In this document: positions 29,803 to 38,027 of the stretch, in pieces
How positions within the stretch are numbered: position 1 is the stretch's first letter
Layout of the letters: the number at the start of each line of letters is the position of its first letter
Source: CAZSNT01 sp964607765
GTDB taxonomy: Bacteria; Verrucomicrobiota; Lentisphaeria; Oligosphaerales; JABHEG01
Assembly: GCA_964607765.1 (NCBI GenBank)
Contig: CAZSNT010000003.1
Location: 1-64,000, forward strand
Direction of reading: 5' to 3'
DNA: 64,000 nt
Position numbers and translations under genes: made by a program
The notes under the pieces: model-generated
The model's database searches: none
The model's input: the letters and a program-made list of their open reading frames with translations, nothing else
What the model was told of the DNA's origin: nothing

Positions 29803-31365
29803 ATGAAAACACCCCTGACTGAACCTGGCGACGGATCCCGGGCGGCGCCCGCCCGCCACACCATCGCCGGCGTCGTCGCCGCGGCCCTGCTCCTGTCTGT
29901 CGGATGCCGCCGGGAGACCCAGGAAGATGCGCAAGACATCTTCGTCGTACGCCGGGGCGCGCTCGACATAACCGTCGTGGAGAGCGGCAACCTCGAAGCG
30001 GCTGATGCACAGCGTATCGAGAACCCCGTATCTCGCCGAGTCAGGATTGTGGAGATCGTGGACGAAGGCACGAGCATCACGGACGAGGACGTGGAGAACG
30101 GGCGAGTGCTCGTTCGCTTCGATGACAGTGAGCTCCGCGATCAGCTTTTCGAGCGTGAGAGTGCCTTTGAAGGCGCCAAGGCCTCACTGACACAGTCCGA
30201 GGAGGCCGTCTCGATCCAGCAGAGCGAGAACCAGAGCAACATCCGCAGTGCCGAGCTCAATCTCGCCCTGACGATCAGCGACCTGCGCAAACTGGTTGGT
30301 GAAGTCCTTGCGGACAAGCACGAGCAGGCTCAGCCAAAGGACGTTGCAGCGTTGCTGGACAGTCCCGTGCTCGGCGGCCAGGCCCGGCAGGATCTGCGAC
30401 AGCATCAGAGCGACATCGAGTTGGCCAAGATCAAACTCAACCGCGCCCAGGAGAAGCTCAAACACACGCGTGTGCTCTACGAGAAGAACTACGTGAGCAA
30501 GAACGAGTTCGAAGGCGACGAACTCGAGGCGCGCACGTGCGAGCTCAGTCTCGAGAGTGCCGAAGCGAAGCTCGGCCTGTTCCGGCGTTACGAGTTTGTG
30601 AAGACATTCCAAAAGACGTGGTCGGCCGTGCTCGAGGCGCGCGAGAAGCTGGAGCGCAGCAAGGCTGTGGCCCGTTCGAAGCTGGCCCAAGCCCAGGCGG
30701 CACACTCCTCCAAGCAGGCTGCATTCCGGCGTGAGAAGGACCGTCTGGCTCAGCACAACAAGGATATCGAAAGCTGTGTCATCAAAGCCACGAAGCCGGG
30801 GTTTGTCATCTACCGTCCAACCCACCGCTGGAGCAGCGAGGGGCCAATCCGGGTCGGCAGCGAAATCCAGCCCAAGCGCACGCTTCTGGAGCTTCCTGAC
30901 CTGTCGCGAATGGTGGCCAAAGTGGAGATCCACGAAGCCATGATCGACTTGGTCACCGTAGACCAGAACGCGACAGTGAAGGTCGAGCCCATGCCGGACC
31001 GCACATTCACAGGCAAGGTCACGAAGAAGGCCGTTCTGCCCAGCTCCCAAAGCCGTTGGCTTAACCCGGATCTCAAGGTCTACGAGGCCAAGATTGCGTT
31101 GGACGAAGGCTCCCCGGACTTACGCCCCGGCATGACGGCGACCGTGGAAATTCTGGCCGAGAGCATTCCGGACGTCCTCCACGTGCCTATCCAGTCCGTC
31201 ACGACGGACGAAGCGGGCAAGCACCACTGCTACCTGGAAAGCGGCAAAAAGACGCCTGTTGACATCGGCAAGCGCAACCAGATTTTCGTGGTCGTCACCG
31301 AGGGCTTGAAGGAGGGCGACCGTATTCTGATGAACGCCCCGGAACTCGCGAAAGCGGCCAAGTAA
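29803..31365 (+). CDS. MacA/HlyD-type periplasmic adaptor lipoprotein
   Basis: 520 residues. The lipobox AALLLSVGC predicts a lipidated N-terminus. The barrel-sandwich and lipoyl-like half (FVVRRGALDITVVESGNLEA) is followed by a very long coiled-coil hairpin (about residues 100-310, rich in Glu/Lys/Gln). The second half-lipoyl follows (CVIKATKPGFVIYRP), then the beta-barrel and membrane-proximal domains (LRPGMTATVEI, VPIQSVTTDEAG). It links the MacB-like permease to the TolC-like duct. The hairpin is longer than in typical MacA, which suggests a wide gap to the outer membrane protein. Confidence 0.88.
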   Translation: MKTPLTEPGDGSRAAPARHTIAGVVAAALLLSVGCRRETQEDAQDIFVVRRGALDITVVESGNLEAADAQRIENPVSRRVRIVEIVDEGTSITDEDVENGRVLVRFDDSELRDQLFERESAFEGAKASLTQSEEAVSIQQSENQSNIRSAELNLALTISDLRKLVGEVLADKHEQAQPKDVAALLDSPVLGGQARQDLRQHQSDIELAKIKLNRAQEKLKHTRVLYEKNYVSKNEFEGDELEARTCELSLESAEAKLGLFRRYEFVKTFQKTWSAVLEAREKLERSKAVARSKLAQAQAAHSSKQAAFRREKDRLAQHNKDIESCVIKATKPGFVIYRPTHRWSSEGPIRVGSEIQPKRTLLELPDLSRMVAKVEIHEAMIDLVTVDQNATVKVEPMPDRTFTGKVTKKAVLPSSQSRWLNPDLKVYEAKIALDEGSPDLRPGMTATVEILAESIPDVLHVPIQSVTTDEAGKHHCYLESGKKTPVDIGKRNQIFVVVTEGLKEGDRILMNAPELAKAAK

Positions 31366-31366
31366 A

Positions 31367-32059
31367 GTGGGTGACGACACGGTCAGAATACGCGACCTGA
31401 CGAAGGACTACCCGATGGGCACGGACACCGTGCATGCCCTTCGCGGCGTCTCGTTCACGCTGGAACGCGGCGCCTACGTCGCGATCATGGGGCAGTCCGG
31501 GTCCGGCAAGTCCACGCTGCTCAACATCCTGGGCTGTCTCGATCTGCCGAGCTCCGGCGAGTATTACTTCGAGGGCGTGGACGTGGCTCAGCTGCGCGAC
31601 CGGGAGCTGAGCGCTCTGCGACGCGAGAAGGTCGGCTTCGTCTTCCAGTCATTCAACCTGATTCCACAGATCACTGTGCTGGAGAACATCGAGGTCCCCC
31701 TTTTCTACATGGGTTGGCACGAACGCGAGAGCGTCAAACGCGCCCGCGAGCTGGGTGACCTGGTTGGGCTCGGCGACCGGCTCCGGCACCGTCCGACCGA
31801 GCTGTCCGGGGGGCAGCGTCAGCGCGTCGCGATAGCGCGCGCGCTGGCCAACGATCCCAGCGTCATACTTGCCGACGAGCCCACCGGGAATCTGGATTCT
31901 GACACAGGCCAGGAGATCATGGGGATCCTGAGCTCGCTGCGTGAACAGGGGCGAACCATCGTACTCGTCACGCACGAGGAGAGCATAGCGCGACACGCAC
32001 ACCGCGTGATCCGCATGAGTGACGGACGAATCGTGAGTGATTCGGTCAGGACGGACTGA
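31367..32059 (+). CDS. MacB/LolD-type ABC transporter ATPase
   Basis: 230 residues. Walker A GQSGSGKSTLLNILG, Q-loop FVFQSFNLIPQITVLEN, signature LSGGQRQRVAIARAL, Walker B VILADEPTGNLDS and H-loop VLVTHEES are all intact. The length and TVLENIEVPLFYMG segment fit the MacB/LolD/FtsE group, which drives mechanotransmission export without moving substrate across the inner membrane itself. GTG start at 31367, one base after the adaptor stop; the permease GTG follows three bases after its own stop. Confidence 0.94.
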   Translation: MGDDTVRIRDLTKDYPMGTDTVHALRGVSFTLERGAYVAIMGQSGSGKSTLLNILGCLDLPSSGEYYFEGVDVAQLRDRELSALRREKVGFVFQSFNLIPQITVLENIEVPLFYMGWHERESVKRARELGDLVGLGDRLRHRPTELSGGQRQRVAIARALANDPSVILADEPTGNLDSDTGQEIMGILSSLREQGRTIVLVTHEESIARHAHRVIRMSDGRIVSDSVRTD

Positions 32060-32062
32060 GCG

Positions 32063-33337
32063 GTGACCTTGACGCTGTTCAAACTGAAACGCCTTGTCAA
32101 GCTTGGAGTGCGCAGCCTCTACGGGCACAAACTGCGCAGTTTCCTCACGGCGCTGGGCATCATCTTTGGCGTGAGCAGCGTGATCGCCATGCTCGCTATC
32201 GGCGAGGGCGCGAGCTACGAGGCGCGCGAACAGATCAGGCGGCTGGGGAGCAACAACATCATCGTGCGCGCCCGCAAGCCGCCCGAGTCCACGGCCAGCG
32301 CCGGCAAAGGGCGGCAGATGATGAGCGTCTACGGCCTGACCTATGCCGACGCTCACCGCATCAAGGTCCTGTTCCCGCAGATCCGGGTCCACGTGCCGGC
32401 CCGGATCATGAACGAGACGGTACGGCGCGGTCGCCACCAGGGCCCCGCGGAAGTCATTGGCACGGTGCCCTGGTTCATTGAAAACGCCGGGCTCACAGTC
32501 AGCCTCGGTCGGTTCCTGGTCGATGCGGACATCCGGGACAAGGACAACGTGTGCGTGATAGACCATGCGACGGCCCGCAAGCTCTTCCCCCTCTCCTATC
32601 CCATTGCCCAGAGCCTGTTCCTGGGCCGGCAGCCCTACCGTGTCGTGGGCGTTGTGGCCGCGGCCGAACAAGCTGACGATCAACAGGGCAAACGCGATGT
32701 GTTCCGCGTCTACGTGCCCATGTCGACGGCACGCAAGCGGTTCGGCGAGGTCCTCGCAAAACGCGAGACGGGCTCCTTCAAGCTGGAAAAGGTCGAGCTG
32801 CACCGGCTCACGCTGACAGCGCCCTCAACGGACGCAGTCATGCCCCTCGCCAACTCTGTTCGGACCCTGTTGCGGACATTCCACAAAAAGAACGACTTCG
32901 AGATTGTCATTCCCCTCGAACTGCTGAAGCAGGCAGAGGAGACCAAACGCATCTTCAACATTGTCCTCGGCAGCATCGCGGCGATCAGCCTGCTGGTGGG
33001 GGGGATCGGCATCATGAACATCATGCTGGCAAGCGTGACGGAACGCACGCGCGAGATCGGCATCCGGCGCGCTCTGGGCGCCACCCGCAGCGACATCGTG
33101 CTGCAGTTCCTCGCTGAGGCGTTGCTGCTGTCCATCGCGGGCGGGATACTCGGGACCGGGCTGGGCCTGGCAATTCCGGCGGCTGTGGAGCACTTCGCCT
33201 CGATGCGGACGATCATTCGCACCGATTCCCTGTTCCTGGCGTTCGGCATCTCCGTGCTGACGGGAATCGTCTTCGGCATCTATCCGGCCACGCGCGCCGC
33301 CGCGCTGTCCCCCATCGAGGCGCTGCGCCACGAGTAG
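32063..33337 (+). CDS. MacB-type ABC transporter permease
   Basis: 424 residues. One N-terminal membrane helix (FLTALGIIFGVSSVIAMLAIG) is followed by a large periplasmic MacB_PCD domain (to about residue 300) and three C-terminal helices of the FtsX type (NIVLGSIAAISLLVGGIGIMN, ALLLSIAGGILGTGLGLAI, LFLAFGISVLTGIVFGIYPA). The conserved TERTREIGIRRALGATRSDI stretch precedes the second of these. Together with the preceding three genes it completes a MacAB-TolC-like tripartite exporter for an unknown substrate (peptide, lipoprotein, glycolipid or toxin). Last gene of the operon. Confidence 0.93.
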   Translation: MTLTLFKLKRLVKLGVRSLYGHKLRSFLTALGIIFGVSSVIAMLAIGEGASYEAREQIRRLGSNNIIVRARKPPESTASAGKGRQMMSVYGLTYADAHRIKVLFPQIRVHVPARIMNETVRRGRHQGPAEVIGTVPWFIENAGLTVSLGRFLVDADIRDKDNVCVIDHATARKLFPLSYPIAQSLFLGRQPYRVVGVVAAAEQADDQQGKRDVFRVYVPMSTARKRFGEVLAKRETGSFKLEKVELHRLTLTAPSTDAVMPLANSVRTLLRTFHKKNDFEIVIPLELLKQAEETKRIFNIVLGSIAAISLLVGGIGIMNIMLASVTERTREIGIRRALGATRSDIVLQFLAEALLLSIAGGILGTGLGLAIPAAVEHFASMRTIIRTDSLFLAFGISVLTGIVFGIYPATRAAALSPIEALRHE

Positions 33338-33453
33338 GGCCTGGTTTCCGTGTCCTGCAGGTGTGGCTGTGGAGGCCAGCGATTTGTGGCTCGCGACCGG
33401 CGATTTTCCGAACTCCCAAGTCGCGAGTAGCAGGTCGCTGCTCGCTGGTCCTC

Positions 33454-34431
33454 TCAGCAATCCCCCATTCTCCTGACATCGTCAGCTGTCACCGGATCGA
33501 TGCCGGTTCGCTGGAATTGCAGGACACCGGCCAGCATGGCTTTGGCGACAGCCGAACGCAGGGCAGCGCCGGAGGACATCTCTGCCGCCATCACGGCGGT
33601 GACCTGGTCGCCGCAGCCTGTCTCGTCGCAGTCGCCACTGCGCTCGAGAGCAGGGATGGGGAAGTGTTCTTCAGCGGTCTCGGTGATCAGATAGCTGCCG
33701 TTTGCCCCGTGCGTGATCAGGACGTTTCTGACGGGGAACTCGCCCATGAGCGCACGGGCGGCGGCGGCGGCGGACGCAAGGTCCATGACGGCCTTTCCGG
33801 TCAGTATCTCGATCTCGTGTTCATTGGGCTTCAGCAGAGAGATCTCCTGCGCCAGGATCTGCCGGTAGTCCGCGTCGGGCGAGATGCCGCCCGGATCCAC
33901 CACCGACCTGACGCCTGTCCTGCCGGCGAGCCGCAGGGCGCCGACAGCAGCGGGGATGGGCATCTCCAGGGAGATAGCCAGCACGCCCCCGGCCCTGCCG
34001 GTGTCGCCGAAGAGCTGTTCCGATGCCAGGATATCCTCTTCCGAGAGCGTGTCGTTGATTCCGGGCAGGCAGTAGATCTGATTGCGCCCGCCCGTGTCGA
34101 CGGGGATCAGGGCGATGCCCGGAAAGAGACCGGTCTCATCGACGGAGCGAATCTGCACGGCATCCACACAGACCCCGGCCTCTCTCAAGGCGTCGTAGGG
34201 GACCTGCCAGAGCCCGAACGGATCCCGGGCCGTTTTACCGATCATGTGAACGGACAGCTCCGGCTGATAGGCAGCGATCATTTGCGCGATGTTCCGAGAC
34301 TTGCCGCCCGGGCCAATGACGAGTTCACCACTGCGCGTCAGTTCGCCCGGGCCCAGGAGGACATCCACGCCTTTGGCTATGATGTCCGTGTTGAGCCCGC
34401 CTGCCACGATCACCTGTTTCATGTCTCGCAT
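33454..34431 (-). CDS. PfkB family carbohydrate kinase (ribokinase-like)
   Basis: 325 residues. PfkB signature 1 is seen as the GGKSRNIAQMIAAY stretch near the N-terminus and signature 2 as DETGCGDQVTAVMAAE near residue 270, which includes the catalytic Asp of the anion hole (the usual G-A-G-D is G-C-G-D). Ribokinase-like enzymes phosphorylate sugars or nucleosides with ATP. The gene lies 14 bases downstream of an ADP-ribosylglycohydrolase gene, so ribose or ADP-ribose-derived sugar is a reasonable substrate guess. Start at ATG 34431, behind GGAGAGG; ATG 34422 is an alternative. Confidence 0.88.
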   Translation of the reverse strand: MRDMKQVIVAGGLNTDIIAKGVDVLLGPGELTRSGELVIGPGGKSRNIAQMIAAYQPELSVHMIGKTARDPFGLWQVPYDALREAGVCVDAVQIRSVDETGLFPGIALIPVDTGGRNQIYCLPGINDTLSEEDILASEQLFGDTGRAGGVLAISLEMPIPAAVGALRLAGRTGVRSVVDPGGISPDADYRQILAQEISLLKPNEHEIEILTGKAVMDLASAAAAARALMGEFPVRNVLITHGANGSYLITETAEEHFPIPALERSGDCDETGCGDQVTAVMAAEMSSGAALRSAVAKAMLAGVLQFQRTGIDPVTADDVRRMGDC

Positions 34432-34445
34432 CGATCCTCTCCGGA

Positions 34446-35762
34446 CTACTGCGCGCTGCGCTCCCCAAACATTCGCCGGGCCTGGCCGGCGAAACGCGTG
34501 ACAACGTCTGGGATCGCGAACTCGGCCCGGTCGTTCATGTAGGTCCGGACCTTGCCGTTGAACGAGGCTGTCCAGTGCGGCGGGATTCCGGCCGCGCCGA
34601 CGACAGCGCCGCAGAGGCTGCCGACGGTGGCGGCCGTGCAGTCGTTGTCGAGCCCCATGGCGACGGTCTCGGAGATGACCTTCGTGAAATCGCGGCGCCC
34701 GATAGTCAGCCCCCAGATCGTGAGGCACGCATTGTTGATGGTGTGCACGCCGCTCATGCCGACGAACTCCCGATCAACCGTATCGCGTGCGATCTTGTAG
34801 TCCGTGATTTGCGGCGCTGTGTCGAGAGCCCAGCGCACGGCCTTGGCCATGGCGCACTCGGCCGGGATCTCGGTCAGCCCGATCTCCAGGGCCTCGACCG
34901 GATCGTCGACCGCGAACGCGGCACTGATGGCTGCCGCAAAGAACATCTCACCGTAGATGCCGTTCCGACGGTGACTGAGGTACGCGTCGCGCCAGGCGAG
35001 TTCGGCAGCCTTTGCCGGCCAGCCCGGGGCCAGGTAGCCCCAGGGATCGGACCGGATATCGGCGCCGATCCATTCGCAGTACGGGTTGTCCGTCGCCCCG
35101 GCTTGCTCTGCCGGAATGCCCTTGCGCAGGTTCTCGAGAGCGACGTGCTCCGCGGTACAGGCCATGGGCAGGTACTTGAGCCAAGCCGTGCCCACGTCCG
35201 CGACCGAGAACTCGGGCCCGTGGTCCTCCGCGATCAGGAGCCCAAGCAGCGTATAGGTCACGTCGTCATCGACCGGCACGCCGTCCAACCTACTCCGAGT
35301 GTAGGCGTCGCGACGGCTTGTGCGATAGCGGAGCTGATGCGGTTCGGGGATCTCGGACCAGTAGTCCACCGGCGGGAACGCGTCGCCGATCTCGGCGGCC
35401 CAGTCCGCCATCTTGTTGACGGGCCAGAACTCCACCGGCGCGCCCAGTGTGCAGCCGGCGAACCGGCCGAGAAGCGCGCCCTCGACGCGCTCCACGTAGC
35501 GTGCGGTGTCAACGGCATCCCACAGCCGTCGCGGTCCAGACGGGCGCAACGCCTGGATGTCGGCAAGCCCCGACGGCTCCTTGCGCGCCAATCCCTGGTC
35601 GATCGGCAGGCCTCTGAGCTCGTCGAGCGCTGCCTCCAGCGCACTCCCGGCTTTGGCCAGAACCGCATCAATGCCGTTGGCGCCATACTCGTGCTTCAGC
35701 TGGCTTTGGAGGCGGATCTGTTTGCTGAGATGATCGAACCTGGGCAGGGCTGGGTAGCTCAT
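34446..35762 (-). CDS. ADP-ribosylglycohydrolase family protein
   Basis: 438 residues. The DraG-like fold is shown by VEGALLGRFAGCTLGAPVEFWP (first metal-site helix region), VPVDDDVTYTLLGLL (metal-binding Asp cluster) and the C-terminal AMGLDNDCTAATVGSLCGAVVGA, which carries the second Asp set. These dinuclear Mg2+ enzymes remove ADP-ribose from protein or hydrolyse ADP-ribose-like compounds; many bacterial members act on small molecules. An N-terminal helical extension of about 90 residues is unassigned. It follows the LacI gene on the same strand and precedes a PfkB kinase, which favours a catabolic over a protein-modification role. Start at ATG 35762 with AGAGGA upstream. Confidence 0.88.
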   Translation of the reverse strand: MSYPALPRFDHLSKQIRLQSQLKHEYGANGIDAVLAKAGSALEAALDELRGLPIDQGLARKEPSGLADIQALRPSGPRRLWDAVDTARYVERVEGALLGRFAGCTLGAPVEFWPVNKMADWAAEIGDAFPPVDYWSEIPEPHQLRYRTSRRDAYTRSRLDGVPVDDDVTYTLLGLLIAEDHGPEFSVADVGTAWLKYLPMACTAEHVALENLRKGIPAEQAGATDNPYCEWIGADIRSDPWGYLAPGWPAKAAELAWRDAYLSHRRNGIYGEMFFAAAISAAFAVDDPVEALEIGLTEIPAECAMAKAVRWALDTAPQITDYKIARDTVDREFVGMSGVHTINNACLTIWGLTIGRRDFTKVISETVAMGLDNDCTAATVGSLCGAVVGAAGIPPHWTASFNGKVRTYMNDRAEFAIPDVVTRFAGQARRMFGERSAQ

Positions 35763-35917
35763 GCGCGTCCTCTGGATTGGTAGCTCGCTTCGCGGCATTG
35801 GACAAAGGCAAGGGAATATGGCACCGCCAAGTTGCAGATTTCCAGTGGATCATCGGAAAACGGTGTGGAGTCGATCGGGACCGGGGCTCCCGCGAAATGC
35901 GGCAGCGCGGGAGGTCG

Positions 35918-36952
35918 TCACGCGCGGGGCGGCGCAGGGCCGGTGGTGCCGCGAACGAGGAGCCTGGCGGGAATGCGGACGGTCTTGGGCGCTGCCCGCT
36001 GCTCGGGGTGTTCGACCCGTTCCAGGTAGAGCTTGCCTGCCTGATGACCGATCTCGAGCGCTTGCTGATCGAAGCTGGTCAAGCCCGGACTCCCGGGCAC
36101 GCTCCCGCAGCCGATGATCGAGACGTCTTCGGGCACGCGCAGCCCCAGTTCGCCGAGCAGGGGCAGCATGCAGGTGGCCAGCGGATCGGAGTAGCAGAAG
36201 ACTGCGGTAGGCCGATCCGGTTCTCGCAGAATCGGCTCGATTCTCTCGAGTCCCTGCAATTCGGTACTCATCGTCGCGCTGCGGCAGGCGGCGTCCGGCG
36301 TCTCGCTGATCACATTGCGGAAGCCCTGGCCGCGCAGGTACGACGTGCTGCACTGTATGTCGAGCCCGACGAAAAGCAGCCGTCGGTGCCCGAGCTCGAG
36401 CAGGCAGCGGGCGGCCTCCTCGCCCACTGCCAGATCATCGGTGCCGACGAAGTCCGTTTTGAACAGTGACATCTCGCGGTCCAGCAGAATCAGAGGGATA
36501 CCACGCTGCCAGATCTCCCTGAAGTAGTCGGGTTCGAACTCCTCAGAGGACGGCCGGAGAATGATCCCGTCGACCATGCGCTCGACCAGTTCATGTACAA
36601 TGCGCGCCTCGGTGGGATCGTCGGTGGCATCCGTGCCGCTCGGGTTCCAGGCGTGCAGCATGAGATGGCCGTGCTCGAACAGCGTCTCGTTAAGTCCGAT
36701 CAGCACGTCGCCGTAGAAACCGCCGGCCGGGACCATGACACCAGCCATCTTCGTACTGCCGGTGAAAAGGCTGCGTGCCGTGGCGTTCGGGCGGTAGTTC
36801 AGGCGCTCAACGGCTTCTCGAACGCGCACGACCGTGCGCGCCGCGAACTTGGCGGAGTCGCCGCCGAGAATGCGCGATACGCTGGACACGCTGACGCCCG
36901 CCGCGCGCGCCACCTCGCGCATCCCTACTTTTCTGATCGGCGATTTGATCAC
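35918..36952 (-). CDS. LacI family transcriptional regulator
   Basis: 344 residues. N-terminal helix-turn-helix MREVARAAGVSVSSVSRILGG and the hinge helix RLNYRPNATARSLFTGST are typical, followed by a periplasmic-binding-protein-like sensor domain (VMVPAGGFYGDVLIGLNETL, DGIILRPSS, LLFVGLDIQCST, AVFCYSDPLA). Family members are sugar-responsive repressors. The GTG at 36952 has GGGAGG nine bases upstream and is preferred; an upstream in-frame ATG at 36988 would add 12 residues. It is divergent from the pseudopilin gene and shares its strand with the ADP-ribosylglycohydrolase and PfkB genes. The AACCGGTT palindrome in the intergenic region is the likely operator. Confidence 0.92.
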   Translation of the reverse strand: MIKSPIRKVGMREVARAAGVSVSSVSRILGGDSAKFAARTVVRVREAVERLNYRPNATARSLFTGSTKMAGVMVPAGGFYGDVLIGLNETLFEHGHLMLHAWNPSGTDATDDPTEARIVHELVERMVDGIILRPSSEEFEPDYFREIWQRGIPLILLDREMSLFKTDFVGTDDLAVGEEAARCLLELGHRRLLFVGLDIQCSTSYLRGQGFRNVISETPDAACRSATMSTELQGLERIEPILREPDRPTAVFCYSDPLATCMLPLLGELGLRVPEDVSIIGCGSVPGSPGLTSFDQQALEIGHQAGKLYLERVEHPEQRAAPKTVRIPARLLVRGTTGPAPPRA

Positions 36953-37151
36953 TCCCCGGGACCTCCCGACAGAACCGGCTGCTTCCAATGGCAGACTGCC
37001 TGCCCGCCGTGTCTACGATAGCACGGGTTCTCTCCCCTGCAACCGCTTTAATGATCACTGTGAGACACGTAGGCAAGGCGAGCCCCCAAGCGAAGACATG
37101 GCGCGAGCACCCCGGGCGCCGCACGAAACTGACCGGTTGCCGAACAGACAG

Positions 37152-37189
37152 TTAAACCGGTTGCACTCATTCGCGGGAGCGTGTACAGT
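37152..37189 (+). promoter_or_regulatory. LacI-type operator overlapping the pseudopilin promoter
   Basis: TTAAACCGGTTGCA at 37152-37165 is a near-palindrome centred on CG, the form favoured by LacI-family repressors. It overlaps a candidate -35 (TTGCAC, 37161-37166) with a -10 (TACAGT, 37184-37189) 17 bases further on. A second related half (GACCGGTTGC, 37131-37140) lies about 25 bases upstream, and CAACCG occurs near 37041. The promoter hexamers are only moderate matches. The divergent LacI gene at 35918-36952 makes repression of the glycan array from here plausible. Confidence 0.45.
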
Positions 37190-37225
37190 GAACGAGTCTT
37201 CGTACCGTACTTAGGAGTAGTACCC

Positions 37226-38023
37226 ATGGAATGCTCAGCCTGCCTGCCCTGCCCTCCCCGGACACACAGATCCTGCGCGCGTCCAGCTGTCGAACGGTTC
37301 ACGCTCATCGAGCTCCTGGTCGTGATTGCGATCATTGCCATTCTCGCCAGCATGCTGCTGCCGACCCTGACCAAGGCAAAACACACCGCCAAGCGCGCCG
37401 GGTGCACGAGCAACCTGAAGCAGATAGGTCTGGCCTACTTCGCTTACGCAGACGAACAGGATGAATACGTGCGGAACAACCTCTGGCCCGGCTCGCCCAG
37501 AACGAACCCGATCTACCACAATCCCACCACCTACTCCTCGCCCTCCTACGGCGCGGTCAGGTACGGCGGCCCGGACAGGTCGTATTACCTCGAACCGTAC
37601 ATGGGCTCGGAAGACGCCCCCTACGTCTGCCCCGGCATGGCATTTGGGCAGGGCCTCGAGGCCTTCGCAAACAACCCGTGGACCAACGGCATTGGCACGT
37701 ATCAGGGCTTCACTCCCTACAACTTCATGACTCGCAAAAGGCATCGGAACTACCTATGCTATCCGTTGCGGGACAGACAGCATGGCTGGGACGGACACTC
37801 GCTGCTGCCTGTGTTTTCGGACCCGGTCATCGCGATGACCGGGTGGTTAGTTGCCGGCGGCAGGTGGGATCTGACCACTGTGGCGATACACGGCGGCCGG
37901 GGCCCCATTCCCATTCTGATGACTGACGGTCATGTGAAGCAGTTCAACCGGGGGCCGTGGGTTACGCCCTGGCCCAATGTTCACGTCGGCGGACCGATGT
38001 ACAACGCTCTGATCAAGAACTGA
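37226..38023 (+). CDS. Prepilin-type N-terminal methylation domain protein (H-Xn-DG pseudopilin)
   Basis: 265 residues. A class III signal (ERFTLIELLVVIAIIAILAS) begins near residue 30, with the Glu at +5 and a 20-residue hydrophobic helix. Residue -1 is Arg rather than the usual Gly. SNLKQIGLAYFAYADEQ follows, as in the large pseudopilin families of Lentisphaerota and Planctomycetota. The C-terminal HGGRGPIPILMTDGHVK matches the processing-associated H-X9-DG motif but with 11 residues between H and DG. Proteins of this kind are thought to form or decorate type II secretion/type IV pilus-like fibres; their role is not settled. It is the first gene of the rightward glycan array. ATG 37226 with AGGAG ten bases upstream. 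Confidence 0.9.
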   Translation: MECSACLPCPPRTHRSCARPAVERFTLIELLVVIAIIAILASMLLPTLTKAKHTAKRAGCTSNLKQIGLAYFAYADEQDEYVRNNLWPGSPRTNPIYHNPTTYSSPSYGAVRYGGPDRSYYLEPYMGSEDAPYVCPGMAFGQGLEAFANNPWTNGIGTYQGFTPYNFMTRKRHRNYLCYPLRDRQHGWDGHSLLPVFSDPVIAMTGWLVAGGRWDLTTVAIHGGRGPIPILMTDGHVKQFNRGPWVTPWPNVHVGGPMYNALIKN

Positions 38024-38027
38024 GCCC

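Noticed and set aside
36807..37124. Minus-strand reading frame upstream of the LacI helix-turn-helix as an N-terminal extension
   Set aside because: It is in another frame, lacks conserved content and covers the regulatory region.
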